Notes: a model not told the origin generated them from the letters alone. A stretch of 64,000 nucleotides of DNA from Hellea sp. (GCA_020629545.1 JAHDDC010000011.1:1-64000); one strand, 5' to 3'; positions 44,011 through 54,478 are shown, numbered from the stretch's first letter. Numbers and translations are program-made.

Positions 44011-46890
44011 TTATTTCGGATTTCCGTAAATGTCCAGTTCAACGATCTTGCCGCCCGCAAATTTACTCACCTCATCCCACTGCGTAGCCTTGTCGCCGAC
44101 AACCACATAAATCATATCGGGTTCAGACAAATATTTGGCAGCAATAGATTTGAAATCATCGAGACTCATATCAACGAGTTCTTGTTGCTCGGTTTCAACA
44201 AAGTCTTTTTTCTTGCCATATTTGCTAATCTCAACAAGGGTTCCAAGCTTTGCGCCGAGGCTCTCAAAGGCGCGCGTGTTTTCTTTGATCAATTTCTTTT
44301 TGATCATGTCAGCGTTTTCAGCTGAGTATTCAGCGCCGTAATTCGTAACCATATCACGAATAATATCGAGGGACGGCGCAGTTGCATTCGCCCGAACGCT
44401 TGTACTGATTTTAAAGGGCTGCACAGTTTTACCCGTCGTGATCCAGGAATAGGCTCCGTAGGTATAGCCTTTGCCGATCCGCAAAGTCTGGGAAAGATCT
44501 CCGCTTATGCCGCCGCCGAGTTTCTCATTCGTATAGTTGATTTTATTAGCATCAGCATGTGTCGACGGCACAGTTAGCTTACCAATATTGAGAACACTCT
44601 GTTTTGATCCGGGAACATCTATAAAATATACAGTCCCGCCCATATCCTGCGCGGGGGTTTCATAGACCGGAAGGTCTTCCTTTTTAGCGCCGAATTTTTC
44701 GGCCAAGGGCTGGAAAGCTTTCGCGGCGCGGCTGGCGGAAACATCGCCGGCGATATGCATACGGATATTACCCCTAATCGCGCGCTGATAGGCGGATGTC
44801 ATATCGTCAAGTGTGAGCGCGCCGACGGAATCCGTGCTTCCGCTTCCTGGCAGACCCAAAGGATGCTCGCTCCCATAAAGAAGTTTCGAAAAGACCAGAG
44901 ACGCAATCGATCTTGGATTCGCTTCGCGGCCCTTAATCGACGTGAGCGCCGCAGATTTTACTTTATCAAATTCGGCCTGAGCAAAACGGGGCTCAGACAT
45001 AATCTCTTCGACCAGCGCGACGGTTTTCTCAAAGTTCTTCGACAGACAGGTTCCGGAAATCGTTAGTTGATCGGAGTTTGAAGACACTGTTATCCCCGAA
45101 CCTAATAGGCCTATGGCCTGTTCCAGCTCGGCCGGCGTTTTATTCGCCGTGCCCTCATTCATCAGCCGCGCCAAAAGACTGGTCATCCCATTCTTGTCGG
45201 CAGATTCGAGCCAGCGACCGCCATCAATAGCGATATTAAAGGCAACCAGCGGTGTTTCCGAATTCTCAATGCCATACAGCGCAGCATGATCGCCAAGTGA
45301 TTGATCCCAGACATTTGGCATTTTTACGAGGGGAAGTTCGCCAAAAGGCGGCTCCGAACGGTCAAACTTGGTGGGTGTTTTTTCGTAAGTAGCTTCTTCG
45401 CCTTCTGAAACCTCTTCATTCGCCACGCCGGATTTCACTTCTTCAATCCAGACACTCGCGAGTTCCGCGTCGCTCAGCGCCAGATCGGTTTGCCCCTTGG
45501 GGACAAAACTTGTGAAAATAGCAGGCTTGTCTTTGATGTAACGATTGTAAACCCGAACAATATCATCCGGCGTCACAGATTGAATCTTCTTAGCATAGGC
45601 CGTCGTATAGCTCGGATCACCGGCAAATTCATTGTCAGTGGCGAGTTGATTGGACTTACCTAAAATGGTCGAAACGCGGCCATAGAGACTGGTCTCCTGT
45701 TCGGCGATTATGCGTGCCAGATCGTCAGGATCAACACCTTCGCGTTCAAACTGCAAGAAAGCCTCATCGATCGCGGCCTTAACATTATCGAGATTGACAC
45801 CGGCATTTCCCCGCACCCGCAAAACAAATTCACCCGCCAGTTCCATACTATTATGATAGCTTGATACATTGGGAGCGAGTTTGCCGGTTTCGACGACAGC
45901 CCGATAAAGCGGTGAATTTTTTGACCCGCCTAATATTTGCCCCAGCAAATCAAGCGCGAGTTCATCATTGTGATAACTTTCGACAGATGGAAAGGTTATA
46001 CGAAGCTCAGGTAACTTGGCGAAATTATCTTCAAAATATAAAGACTGGGATGATTTAAGACTGACCGGCATTGGTGACATTTTTTCGACATCGGCGCCGC
46101 GGCGAATTTCGCCAAACCATTGCTGCACTTTTTCTTTCGTCTCTTTGATATCAATATCACCGGCAATCGCGAGGGTGGCGTTGGACGCACCGTAATACTC
46201 GTCATAAAACTCACGCAGGTCTGCAAGAGTTGCGGCCTGAAGATCCGGAAGTGCTCCGATCACCGTCCAGCTATAGGGATGGCCTTCTGGGTAAAGTGCT
46301 TTGCGAATAATCTCTTGGGTATAGCCGTAAGCTGCATTATCGACGCGCTGTCGTTTTTCATTTTTGACAACTTGTTTTTCTTTATCGAGTGCCGATTGCG
46401 TCACCGTATTGATCATATATCCAAGGCGATCAGAATCGATCCAGAGAATTTTATCAAAGGCGTCTTTGGGCACGACTTCATAATAAATAGTGCCGTCGCT
46501 CCAAGTTCCGCCATTACGGCTTCCGCCCCAATCCGGAATAGCTTTTCGGTTCCAGCCGCGCGGAACGTTCTCACTATCATTGAAAGCCATGTGTTCAAAG
46601 AAATGCGCAAATCCCGTGCGCCCGGTTTTTTCCCGGTTACTTCCGACATGGACAACTGTAGTCAGCGCGACAATTGGGTCGGATTTATCAACGTGGAGAA
46701 TGACCTCTAGGCCGTTATCCAGTGTAAATTTTTCATAATCGAGAGTGAAAGATTTGCCGGGAGATGTAGGTGCAGATGGGGATGCAGATCCGGGTAAAGC
46801 ATCATCTGTTGATGCGGGGTTACAGGCCGATACACCTATGCTCATTGCTCCGATAAGCAGCCATTTTTTTAAACCCACATCTCTCTCCAT
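44011..46890 (-). CDS. M16-family zinc metallopeptidase, lipoprotein
   Basis: 959 residues with two M16 halves. Zinc ligands H96 and H100 and catalytic E99 are in HFFEH, and the third ligand is downstream in DKEKQVVKNEKRQ. The N terminus is a lipobox leader ending SACN (Cys23), so it is an envelope lipoprotein (pitrilysin-like). The second half lacks HxxEH, as expected. The ATG at 46890 is used, though the GTG at 46878 would give a more typical leader and has GGAGAG upstream. It sits between miaB and phoH, which are usually adjacent. Confidence 0.9.
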   Translation of the reverse strand: MERDVGLKKWLLIGAMSIGVSACNPASTDDALPGSASPSAPTSPGKSFTLDYEKFTLDNGLEVILHVDKSDPIVALTTVVHVGSNREKTGRTGFAHFFEHMAFNDSENVPRGWNRKAIPDWGGSRNGGTWSDGTIYYEVVPKDAFDKILWIDSDRLGYMINTVTQSALDKEKQVVKNEKRQRVDNAAYGYTQEIIRKALYPEGHPYSWTVIGALPDLQAATLADLREFYDEYYGASNATLAIAGDIDIKETKEKVQQWFGEIRRGADVEKMSPMPVSLKSSQSLYFEDNFAKLPELRITFPSVESYHNDELALDLLGQILGGSKNSPLYRAVVETGKLAPNVSSYHNSMELAGEFVLRVRGNAGVNLDNVKAAIDEAFLQFEREGVDPDDLARIIAEQETSLYGRVSTILGKSNQLATDNEFAGDPSYTTAYAKKIQSVTPDDIVRVYNRYIKDKPAIFTSFVPKGQTDLALSDAELASVWIEEVKSGVANEEVSEGEEATYEKTPTKFDRSEPPFGELPLVKMPNVWDQSLGDHAALYGIENSETPLVAFNIAIDGGRWLESADKNGMTSLLARLMNEGTANKTPAELEQAIGLLGSGITVSSNSDQLTISGTCLSKNFEKTVALVEEIMSEPRFAQAEFDKVKSAALTSIKGREANPRSIASLVFSKLLYGSEHPLGLPGSGSTDSVGALTLDDMTSAYQRAIRGNIRMHIAGDVSASRAAKAFQPLAEKFGAKKEDLPVYETPAQDMGGTVYFIDVPGSKQSVLNIGKLTVPSTHADANKINYTNEKLGGGISGDLSQTLRIGKGYTYGAYSWITTGKTVQPFKISTSVRANATAPSLDIIRDMVTNYGAEYSAENADMIKKKLIKENTRAFESLGAKLGTLVEISKYGKKKDFVETEQQELVDMSLDDFKSIAAKYLSEPDMIYVVVGDKATQWDEVSKFAGGKIVELDIYGNPK

Positions 46891-46895
46891 TCAAT

Positions 46896-48356
46896 TTATT
46901 CCGTTTGTGTCCATTCACCCGTCAAGGAATTACGACCGGCGCCTGTAATGGTGACAGGAACAATGGTTCCGATCAAGCTCTCCGGGCCATCAAAATGCGT
47001 ACCTTGTAAATAGGGTGAACGGCCAAAGAGCTGTCCGCCATCGCGGCCAACACCTTCAACTAATACGTCAAGTGTTCGTCCGATCAGGCTGTGATTAAAT
47101 TCTGTCTGCTGCTTATAGAGCAGATCCTGTAGGCGTTTGAGACGTTCGGATTTAACGTCCTCGGGGACCTGACGCGGCATAGATGCGCCGGGCGTGCCGG
47201 GCCGGATCGAATATTTGAAACTAAACGAGCTGCCATAGCCAATCTCTTCGACGCATTTCATCGTATCTTCAAAATCTGCATCGGTCTCGCCGGGAAAGCC
47301 AACGATAAAATCACCCGAGAGCGCTATATCCGGGCGCGCCGCACGGATTTTCGCGATCAGCTCTTTGTAATGCGCATATGTATGATCCCGGTTCATAGCC
47401 CGTAGGATTTTGTTGGATCCTGCCTGTATCGGCAAATGCAGATAAGGCATGAGCTTAGGCTCGCTCCCGAGAGTCTCAATCAAATCATCATCCATGTCGC
47501 GCGGATGGGATGTCGTAAACCGAATGCGGTCAATACCGCCGATTTTAGCCACATGGCGGATCAAAGCGCCAAGCCCCCATTGCCCCGAACCATCAGGGGC
47601 ATCAGCCAAATAAGCATTGACGTTTTGACCAATTAAAGTGATCTCGCGCACGCCTTTTTGCGCCAGACTGCGCGCTTCCATCACGATCTGATCAACCGGG
47701 CGGGATACTTCTGCGCCGCGCGTGTAAGGCACCACACAAAATGTGCAGAACTTATCACAGCCTTCTTGAATTGTTAGAAACGCGCTGAAACCTTTTGGGT
47801 CGCGGGTCGTCGGGAGCTGATCAAATTTTTCCAGCGTATCAAATTCTGTTTCCAGCACGTCACCCTTGGCGCGGGTCACCTTGGCGATCATCTCAGGGAG
47901 TTTGTGATAAGTCTGCGGCCCTAAAACCATATCCACAACAGGCGCGCGGCGCATGATTTCCGCGCCTTCAGCCTGCGCCACACAGCCGGCCACGGCAACG
48001 GTCATTTCTCCCCGACCTTCGGCTTCTTTTGTTTCTTTCATTTTGCGGACGCGGCCAAGCTCAGAATAAACCTTCTCCGCCGCTTTTTCGCGGATATGAC
48101 AGGTATTGAGAACCACAAGGTCTGCATCATCGGGCGCGTCAACGGCCGCATAGCCAATCGGCGATAACACATCGGCCATTCGTTCACTGTCATAGACATT
48201 CATTTGACAGCCATAGGTCTTGATGAAGACTTTTTTGGTTTGTTTTGCGTCGTTGATATCTGACGCCTGTGCATTACCCTTTTTGGTTCCTTGGGCAATG
48301 ACCGGAGCCTCGATATCACGGGACGCGTTTTTATCGCGCGGTGATGGGGAGCTCAT
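46896..48356 (-). CDS. miaB: tRNA-2-methylthio-N6-dimethylallyladenosine synthase MiaB
   Basis: 486 residues. Radical SAM methylthiotransferase: N-terminal UPF0004 domain with [13 protein letters not shown] in NTCHIREKA and AGCVAQ; radical SAM cluster motif [13 protein letters not shown]-terminal TRAM domain near TLDVLVEG. It modifies A37 of tRNAs reading UNN codons. It is the likely head of the miaB-M16-phoH-ybeY-corC-lnt run. A 60-residue charged N-terminal extension precedes the domain. Confidence 0.95.
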   Translation of the reverse strand: MSSPSPRDKNASRDIEAPVIAQGTKKGNAQASDINDAKQTKKVFIKTYGCQMNVYDSERMADVLSPIGYAAVDAPDDADLVVLNTCHIREKAAEKVYSELGRVRKMKETKEAEGRGEMTVAVAGCVAQAEGAEIMRRAPVVDMVLGPQTYHKLPEMIAKVTRAKGDVLETEFDTLEKFDQLPTTRDPKGFSAFLTIQEGCDKFCTFCVVPYTRGAEVSRPVDQIVMEARSLAQKGVREITLIGQNVNAYLADAPDGSGQWGLGALIRHVAKIGGIDRIRFTTSHPRDMDDDLIETLGSEPKLMPYLHLPIQAGSNKILRAMNRDHTYAHYKELIAKIRAARPDIALSGDFIVGFPGETDADFEDTMKCVEEIGYGSSFSFKYSIRPGTPGASMPRQVPEDVKSERLKRLQDLLYKQQTEFNHSLIGRTLDVLVEGVGRDGGQLFGRSPYLQGTHFDGPESLIGTIVPVTITGAGRNSLTGEWTQTE

Positions 48357-48457
48357 GATGTATTCCTAACAAATAAGGCGCGGCATATAAGGGAGAATTT
48401 CACGGGCCGCAAGAGCTTTAAGTTGCACATGACCCTAGAAAGGTTCATGTTGTAGAT

Positions 48458-48847
48458 ATGATAATTTCCTCACAAATCTTCCTTACCCTTTTCGCGCTCT
48501 GGCTTATCGGGCTGGGTATCTGGGCCACCATAAAGCCCCAAGCTGCGCTCTTTGCTTTGTCGAAAATGGGGTCGACTGACCTGATCAATTATTCAGAGCT
48601 GGGAATACGATTTTTCGTAGGCCTCGCTTTTATTGGCGGAGCGAGCCTGTTTAAACTGGCACAGATTTCCACGATCTTTGGCTGGTTTCTGGTGGTTACG
48701 TCTATCATACTTATGTTGATCCCACGGGGCTGGCACCACGCCTATGCCCTTTATTGGTCCGAAAAGCTGACGCCTTTCATGGTGCGCCTCTTTATGCTGT
48801 TCAGTATTATTTTTGGGATATTTCTAATGCTATTGCTTTGGCAATAA
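48458..48847 (+). CDS. Hypothetical four-helix membrane protein
   Basis: 129 residues with four hydrophobic segments (about 5-24, 48-66, 70-86 and 108-127). Between them lies a polar loop with STDLINYSELGIRFF. Small multi-pass proteins of this layout are common and uncharacterised; I recognise no family. It stands alone, divergent from miaB and convergent with the 109-residue membrane gene, 5 bp between the stop codons. Confidence 0.6.
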   Translation: MIISSQIFLTLFALWLIGLGIWATIKPQAALFALSKMGSTDLINYSELGIRFFVGLAFIGGASLFKLAQISTIFGWFLVVTSIILMLIPRGWHHAYALYWSEKLTPFMVRLFMLFSIIFGIFLMLLLWQ

Positions 48848-48852
48848 GGCAG

Positions 48853-49182
48853 CTAAATACAATCAACCTGCAGAGTGCACACGTGAAGTAATGGCCCAAA
48901 TATAACGCCTGCAATACCGCTCAGAAACACCATTACAACAAATGATATTTTCAGCGTCGTATTTACGTCTGAACGCCATATCCAAATTCCTAGAAGCAAT
49001 GGCGTAAAGAAGATCCAAGGCCAAATTGCAATCAAAGAGATTTCTGTCAGAACCTTCTGAATAGGTCTTTGCGTACCATTTAAATTCTCAGTTGCCCACA
49101 TTACGGGCATCCAGACGATGGCCGATAAAAGAGACCAACTTGCAAATAGCGCAGGGCCTTTAAACTGCCCAAGCCCGCCCAT
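48853..49182 (-). CDS. Hypothetical small membrane protein
   Basis: 109 residues with three hydrophobic segments (about 12-26, 50-67, 79-100). The N terminus overlaps the cysK stop codon by 1 bp, so it would be coupled to cysK. No motif recognised. Confidence 0.5.
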   Translation of the reverse strand: MGGLGQFKGPALFASWSLLSAIVWMPVMWATENLNGTQRPIQKVLTEISLIAIWPWIFFTPLLLGIWIWRSDVNTTLKISFVVMVFLSGIAGVIFGPLLHVCTLQVDCI

Positions 49183-50120
49183 TACTCAAACAATGCTGTG
49201 CTCAAATAGCGCTCAGCAAAGCTCGGGATAATCGTCACAATGCGCTTGCCGTCCATGTCGTCGCGCGCAGCGAGTTTCAAGGATGCCGCAATGGCAGCGC
49301 CAGAGGATATGCCGACCGGGACGCCGTCTTCGGCGGCTGCGCGCTTGGCCATCAAAAAGGCCTCTTCGCTTTCGATTAGGATAACATCGTCAATCAGATC
49401 GGTTGCCAGATTGTCCGGTATAAAGCCTGCGCCAATCCCTTGAATTTTATGGGGACCTTTTTCGCCTTTCGAAATCATCGGACTACCGACTGGCTCAACG
49501 GCGATGACTTTGAGATCGGGATTTTTCTCTTTCAGGAATTGACCCGCGCCGGATAGCGTCCCGCCTGTTCCGACGCCCGAAATAAAATAGTCGACCTTTC
49601 CATCGCAATCATGCCAGATTTCAGGGCCCGTTGTGCGGTAATGGACCGCCGGATTGGCGGGATTATCAAACTGCCCGGCCTGAACCGCGCCCGGCGTATT
49701 CGTAACAATTTCTTCGGCCTTGGCCATCGCCGCTGGGATACCGCCCGAGGCCTCGGTTAACACAAGTTCTGCGCCCAGAAGCTTCATCATTTTACGCCGC
49801 TCTATCGACATCTGTTCCGGCATAACAAGGATGGCGCGATAGCCTTTGGCGGCGGCTGCAAAGGCAATGCCGATTCCTGTATTACCAGATGTTGGCTCAA
49901 CAATGGTTCCGCCGGGCCGGAGCTTTCCTGATGCTTCCAAATCCTCCACCATAGCGATGGCGATACGATCTTTAACTGATGCTATCGGGTTAAAAAACTC
50001 AAGCTTGAAACAGAGGTCGGCTTTGATGCCTGCCGTAAGATTTGGCAAGCGGACCAATGGCGTATTTCCCATCGTATCCAGAATTGAGTCGTAAATTTTT
50101 CCGCGTAAGAGATCAGTCAT
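49182..50120 (-). CDS. cysK: Cysteine synthase A (O-acetylserine sulfhydrylase)
   Basis: 312 residues. PLP lysine in ASVKDRIAIAM, cofactor-phosphate loop GVGTGGTLSGAG, and the substrate loop EPTSGNTGIGIAFAA are all canonical. It makes cysteine from O-acetylserine and sulfide. The gene overlaps the start of the small membrane gene by 1 bp and begins at the last base of the lipoprotein gene upstream, so the three form a coupled run. Confidence 0.95.
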   Translation of the reverse strand: MTDLLRGKIYDSILDTMGNTPLVRLPNLTAGIKADLCFKLEFFNPIASVKDRIAIAMVEDLEASGKLRPGGTIVEPTSGNTGIGIAFAAAAKGYRAILVMPEQMSIERRKMMKLLGAELVLTEASGGIPAAMAKAEEIVTNTPGAVQAGQFDNPANPAVHYRTTGPEIWHDCDGKVDYFISGVGTGGTLSGAGQFLKEKNPDLKVIAVEPVGSPMISKGEKGPHKIQGIGAGFIPDNLATDLIDDVILIESEEAFLMAKRAAAEDGVPVGISSGAAIAASLKLAARDDMDGKRIVTIIPSFAERYLSTALFE

Positions 50121-51253
50121 TATTCTACCTTTACATTCGTTTCTGCTAATATTTCACCGGCCTTATTATAGGCTTGAATCACATAAGCCCCCGGGCGCAG
50201 AGCCAATGGGCGATCGGTTCGAGGTTCTCTGTAAAGATAATCTTCAGCCGCCGAACCCGGCGAACGATCTGTATTAAACGCGTATATTCGTGTGAACTGA
50301 TCGTCAAACTGAACCTGCTTGGGGACACCAACAAATTTTCGGCCTAAATTATCCCGAAGCCAAAGCGGACGATCTTTATAGGCAATTTCTTTTGGCGGTA
50401 TTACCGTAATATCAAAGCCTTTATAGGTAACAGCTTTTCCGGTCGATTTAGAGACTGGAAGCGCATAGCCTAATATCCCTGCTTCAAAAACACCGTCGCC
50501 AAAACACTCCGTTTGACCAATAGATAGGGGATCAATATCACTCAATTCTTTCAGATAGCTAGCCATCCATTTGGTCCCCGAGTGATTAGGAAGCTCCATT
50601 ATGTGATGCGGCCCTGTATGGATCAGGAATTTCTCGCTTGGGTGTAACGCAATATAATCTAAAATATGTCGCGCATTACTCGCCTCACGGTGCGCAATCC
50701 TGGACTGAGCATTGTCAGGTAAAGGCAGATCGGTTTCATAGGCAAAAAATTCATAGCCACTAGCAATTATGCTCTCAATAGCCTGACCTAAAACGGGTTC
50801 GGTATCAACATAAGTCATTTCCGATTCCAATAAGTAGCCGCGACTTGTCATGGTCTGCGATAAATTCGGGTCTTTGAATTTTGAGCTTAGAACTTCACCG
50901 CCATAATGAGTGAACCCGTCTTTGGCGAGAATGGCTGCAACTTCTTTTACAAAGACGCGGTGAAGTGGTTTTGAATGAGACTCATTGATCAATACCAAAT
51001 CATGGTCTTTGGCCATCTTTCGAATAAAGGGTAGCGGATCGACATACTCAATATCAACGCTCACTTGAGGACAAGGATGTTTAGCCGTCACCGATTTGTA
51101 ACGCGTCGATGTTAGTTCACGAATGCTCCAATCCTCAGGGGTTTGAGTGATATTTTTTAAGGGATCTGAATGATCGACCGTAATCTTGTCTCCGCAACCT
51201 AGGAACAAGCAGGTGACCGCCAACATCATTGTTAAAAGCAATACTCTCCACAT
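50120..51253 (-). CDS. Lipoprotein with ChaN/Tiki-like domain (tentative)
   Basis: 377 residues. The leader ends in LFLGC (Cys20), a good lipobox. Residues about 75-290 contain LVLINESHSKPLHRVFVKEV and YEFFAYETDL; this pattern of GE/NE-SH helix with later conserved blocks is reminiscent of the ChaN/TraB/Tiki and erythromycin-esterase-like superfamily, but I am not sure. The C-terminal 80 residues look like an Ig-like beta domain (LRPGAYVIQAYNKAGEILA). Start codon ATG at 51253. It adjoins cysK. Confidence 0.55.
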   Translation of the reverse strand: MWRVLLLTMMLAVTCLFLGCGDKITVDHSDPLKNITQTPEDWSIRELTSTRYKSVTAKHPCPQVSVDIEYVDPLPFIRKMAKDHDLVLINESHSKPLHRVFVKEVAAILAKDGFTHYGGEVLSSKFKDPNLSQTMTSRGYLLESEMTYVDTEPVLGQAIESIIASGYEFFAYETDLPLPDNAQSRIAHREASNARHILDYIALHPSEKFLIHTGPHHIMELPNHSGTKWMASYLKELSDIDPLSIGQTECFGDGVFEAGILGYALPVSKSTGKAVTYKGFDITVIPPKEIAYKDRPLWLRDNLGRKFVGVPKQVQFDDQFTRIYAFNTDRSPGSAAEDYLYREPRTDRPLALRPGAYVIQAYNKAGEILAETNVKVE

Positions 51254-51292
51254 AAGGTTATATTATTACCTATGTGAGTGACCTGCAAGGAT

Positions 51293-51748
51293 TTACTTCG
51301 TTCCCGTACTCCCAAAACCACCCTCGCCTCGGGCCGTCTCAGTTAAGGTTTCAACGGCGACAAATCGCGGCTGGGTTATCGGCGCGATAACCATTTGAGC
51401 GATGCGTTCACCGCGTTCGATTGTAAATGGGTCCTGGCCGTGATTGATCAATAGGACTTTGACCTCACCGCGATAATCGGCGTCTATTGTGCCCGGCGTA
51501 TTCAAGCAGGTTATACCGTGTTTATAGGCCAAGCCCGAGCGTGGCCGGATCTGGGCTTCATATCCAGCCGGTAGCGCCATTGCGAGGCCGGTCGGCACAA
51601 GTGCTCGTGCCCCGGGTTCCAAAATCATAGTTTCGCCATGTCCTAAAGCCGCACGCAGGTCGGCACCTGCGGCCAGATCCGTTTCATAGGCCGGGAGCTG
51701 CAAATCCCCGAAATGCTCCAGCTTTTTAAACTCAATAGTCAGCGTCAT
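51293..51748 (-). CDS. dut: dUTP diphosphatase
   Basis: 151 residues of a homotrimeric dUTPase. The five motifs are present: [41 protein letters not shown] and the C-terminal [11 protein letters not shown] arm that caps the active site. It hydrolyses dUTP to dUMP for thymidylate synthesis and keeps uracil out of DNA. It is close to coaBC, a common pairing in proteobacteria, though one small gene separates them here. Confidence 0.96.
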   Translation of the reverse strand: MTLTIEFKKLEHFGDLQLPAYETDLAAGADLRAALGHGETMILEPGARALVPTGLAMALPAGYEAQIRPRSGLAYKHGITCLNTPGTIDADYRGEVKVLLINHGQDPFTIERGERIAQMVIAPITQPRFVAVETLTETARGEGGFGSTGTK

Positions 51749-51839
51749 GATTGTCTCTTAATTCAAATAAACAGATGTTTGATTCTAGTCCGGTCCAAGA
51801 TCAACAACCGGACCGCCATAGGCAAGGCCTAAGTGGAAG

Positions 51840-52313
51840 CTATTTCTCGCCGAGGCCGTGCGGCTGTAGATTAAAAACAGACATGGCATCATCCAAGCGG
51901 GTTTGATCTGTCTCGGACATCTCGGGACCTTTCACAACTGAATGGAATTTGTCTGATTTAAAATAGATCGTGATCGAGGGCGAATCCGAGGCATCAAAAT
52001 CAGTTGAAAGTGCCATCGGTATTCCCGTGGCTAAAATTTGAAAATCACGCAAGGTCGGAATGACATCGGCACGCTCACATAAAACGGCCTGAATTTTGCG
52101 GCCTTCGACAGTTCTAACTATATCTGTTTTGTCATCATATACCGAAGCGAGAAACTCCGTTGCAGGCGCAAATGACTGCATGATTGCCGACTCTTCTGGC
52201 CCCTCAACATCGAGGGTCTCAACCATCATAACTTCACAGCTATTCGATGTTTCCTGACTCCAGCCAAGATCAAATACAACAAGGCTCAAACCTATGGCGA
52301 TGACGTGTTTCAT
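51840..52313 (-). CDS. Hypothetical secreted protein
   Basis: 157 residues with a signal peptide (KHVIAIGLSLVVFDLGWSQ). The mature part has two cysteines (SNSCEVMM and AVLCERAD) and no family I recognise. It overlaps the coaBC stop by 4 bp (ATGA), so it is translationally coupled to coaBC and inserted between coaBC and dut. Confidence 0.55.
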   Translation of the reverse strand: MKHVIAIGLSLVVFDLGWSQETSNSCEVMMVETLDVEGPEESAIMQSFAPATEFLASVYDDKTDIVRTVEGRKIQAVLCERADVIPTLRDFQILATGIPMALSTDFDASDSPSITIYFKSDKFHSVVKGPEMSETDQTRLDDAMSVFNLQPHGLGEK

Positions 52314-53518
52314 GAAAAATGTTCCGCTATTTTTTCGGCCAGGCGCCGGGCTGCATCGGCTTTGGTCAATCGCGGAAAACTGTCTTCGCCGGTCTCGGTG
52401 ACGACAATCATAGAATTGTGATCCCCGCCCATCACATCGCCTGAAACGTCATTTGCGACGATCCAATCGCAACCTTTCCGGCCGAGCTTGGCACGGGCAT
52501 GACTAATCACATCATTGGTCTCAGCCGCAAATCCAATAACCAGATCAGGACGGCTTTGGGCTTGTGACAGGGTTTTCAAGATGTCAGGATTTTCAACCAG
52601 TTTCAGCGCCGGAATACCTGATGCGTCCTTCTTAATTTTAACATCGGCGCTGCTATCTGTTCGCCAGTCTGCCACAGCCGCAACCGCTACAAAAATATCA
52701 GCCGGAAGCGCATTCTCGCAGGCCTGAAGCATATCCCGGGCGCTCTCAACCCTAATCAGTTCAGCGCAGCTCGGCGGATCAATAGCGACCGGACCCGACA
52801 CGAGTGTGACCTTGGCGCCAAGACGTCCGAGCGCGGCGGCTATTGCATAGCCTTGCTTGCCTGAGGATCGATTGGATAAATAGCGAACCGGGTCTATGGC
52901 TTCTCGCGTCGGACCGGCTGTAATCAGCGCATGCTTCCCAGCCAGTGGTTTTGGGCCGCGCAGTCCGTCCAGACTTGTATCACCCCGCAAAAGGCTTTCA
53001 ATTTTGTCGGCTATATTGTCTGGCTCGGCCATACGGCCGGGTCCAAATTCTCCGCAAGCCATCTCGCCCTCATCTGGCCCTAGAAAATACTGACCATCAT
53101 CGATCAGAGTTTTGACATTCCGTTGTGTCGGCGCGCTGTCCCACATGCGGACGTTCATCGCCGGCACATAGAGGACACGTTTATCGGTGGCTTGCAGTGT
53201 TGTCGTCGCGAGATCATTGGCGATCCCGTGGGCGGCCTTGGCGATCAAATCAGCCGTTGCCGGCGCGACCACCACCAGATCAGCGTTCCGGGATAATTCG
53301 ATATGGCCCATTTCAGCTTCGTCTGTCAGATCAAACAAATCCGTGAAGACTTTTTCGCCGGACAGGCCACCGACCGATAAAGCCGTGACAAATTCACTGC
53401 CACCTTTCGTCAGAATAACGCGCGTTTTAATGCCACGGCGCGCGAGAACGCGGATCAGAAAAAGCGATTTATAGGCCGCAATCCCGCCGCCAATAATCAG
53501 TAATATGCGTTTGTCCAC
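52310..53518 (-). CDS. coaBC: Bifunctional phosphopantothenoylcysteine decarboxylase/synthase
   Basis: 402 residues, two-domain CoA-synthesis enzyme. The N-terminal flavoprotein (CoaC) has IIGGGIAAYKSLFLIR, PAMNVRMWDS and MACGEFGPGRM (catalytic Cys). The C-terminal CTP-dependent synthase (CoaB) has LITAGPTREAIDPVRYLSN, and ANDVSGDVMGGDHN near the end. It converts 4'-phosphopantothenate to 4'-phosphopantetheine via the cysteine adduct. Confidence 0.96.
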   Translation of the reverse strand: MDKRILLIIGGGIAAYKSLFLIRVLARRGIKTRVILTKGGSEFVTALSVGGLSGEKVFTDLFDLTDEAEMGHIELSRNADLVVVAPATADLIAKAAHGIANDLATTTLQATDKRVLYVPAMNVRMWDSAPTQRNVKTLIDDGQYFLGPDEGEMACGEFGPGRMAEPDNIADKIESLLRGDTSLDGLRGPKPLAGKHALITAGPTREAIDPVRYLSNRSSGKQGYAIAAALGRLGAKVTLVSGPVAIDPPSCAELIRVESARDMLQACENALPADIFVAVAAVADWRTDSSADVKIKKDASGIPALKLVENPDILKTLSQAQSRPDLVIGFAAETNDVISHARAKLGRKGCDWIVANDVSGDVMGGDHNSMIVVTETGEDSFPRLTKADAARRLAEKIAEHFS

Positions 53519-53583
53519 CAGATACCTTTGCGCGCGACATTGTCATCAATTTGGGTCTGCCCGGCATCTATTTTCAGTCCAAG

Positions 53584-53820
53584 CTAACCCGGATTATTCT
53601 GGCGGTAAAATTCCCATTCGTCAATTTCACGGCCATCCGGCAATTTACATATGCCATATTGGCCATAATCGCCAGTCTTGATTAACACCTCACCGCCCTG
53701 ATCAATACAATAGATCGAAGCTGGATTTCCAATTTCGCTCAATGCGGAATCCTGATCATCGGCACATGCGCTCAGCACTAAAATGGCGCCTAAAGATAAT
53801 ATTGCGGGTCTCATTTTCAT
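53584..53820 (-). CDS. DUF333-type lipoprotein
   Basis: 78 residues. The leader ends in LVLSAC, a lipobox. The mature region matches the DUF333 pattern: NPASIYCIDQGGEV, GDYGQYGICKLPDGR and EIDEWEFYR, with two cysteines. DUF333 proteins are small periplasmic or outer-membrane lipoproteins of unknown function, sometimes called hemolysin-like. ATG at 53820 is used because GAGGAG lies 7 bp upstream; an in-frame ATG 15 bp earlier lacks one. Confidence 0.8.
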   Translation of the reverse strand: MKMRPAILSLGAILVLSACADDQDSALSEIGNPASIYCIDQGGEVLIKTGDYGQYGICKLPDGREIDEWEFYRQNNPG

Positions 53821-54309
53821 TATATTTCTCCTCACCCGTTTATAGTATGGCTTGAACGCGACAAATCCTCAATGACAATTATAAAAATATTGGACTGAAA
53901 ACCAGGAGATGAGACCGAAATTGGGCGCGGACCTTTGCTCCGTCGTTCATGGCGCTACTGCGTCAACGGCTCGCGAGTCTATAGAAGCGGCTCGGATGCA
54001 ATGAGAAATGCCGCCCCAAAAAGCTTGTGGAGTTTAAAGACGAAGAGCTTAGTCAGCTTGATTTTGCAGCAATGGGAATTCGGGGTTCTTAGACTTATTT
54101 TGCGGACCACCAACAACAGCCTTGATCTCGTCTTCGCTTAATTCCCGCATACCCGCCTCTTCTCTAATGACTTAATCCCCGCTTTGGACGAAGATCTTTA
54201 TTTGATTTTGCAATAGTTTTGTAAGGCAAGCTCCTTCCCTTTGCGTTTATAGAACTCACAAAAGACGGTAACTTTCATTAACTATGAATTTGAATTCGGT
54301 TTGAACGTC

Positions 54310-54345
54310 AAAAAAACCGCCCAATTTCAAAACGAAACTGAGCGG
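54310..54345 (-). terminator. Imperfect hairpin with T-tract, second terminator after flp
   Basis: Minus-strand stem pairs CCGCxCAxTTTC (10 of 12 pairs) with a 5-base loop, followed by seven T residues. It lies 185 bp beyond the first pilin stop, downstream of the closer terminator. Confidence 0.6.
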
Positions 54346-54478
54346 CTGTTTAGAGACAGTCAGACTCTAGGGCGACTAGCAGAAGGGGGTATAAGAGCCG
54401 CCCGATTAAACGATACCGCGTATATGTTTAATACTGTGTGTCGAAATGAGACATGAATCTTAATGGATGTTAACTCAT

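Noticed and set aside
43250-44029. Open frame on the plus strand opposite phoH (259 codons)
   Set aside because: PhoH has intact Walker motifs in the same interval. The antisense frame has no ribosome-binding site or domain.
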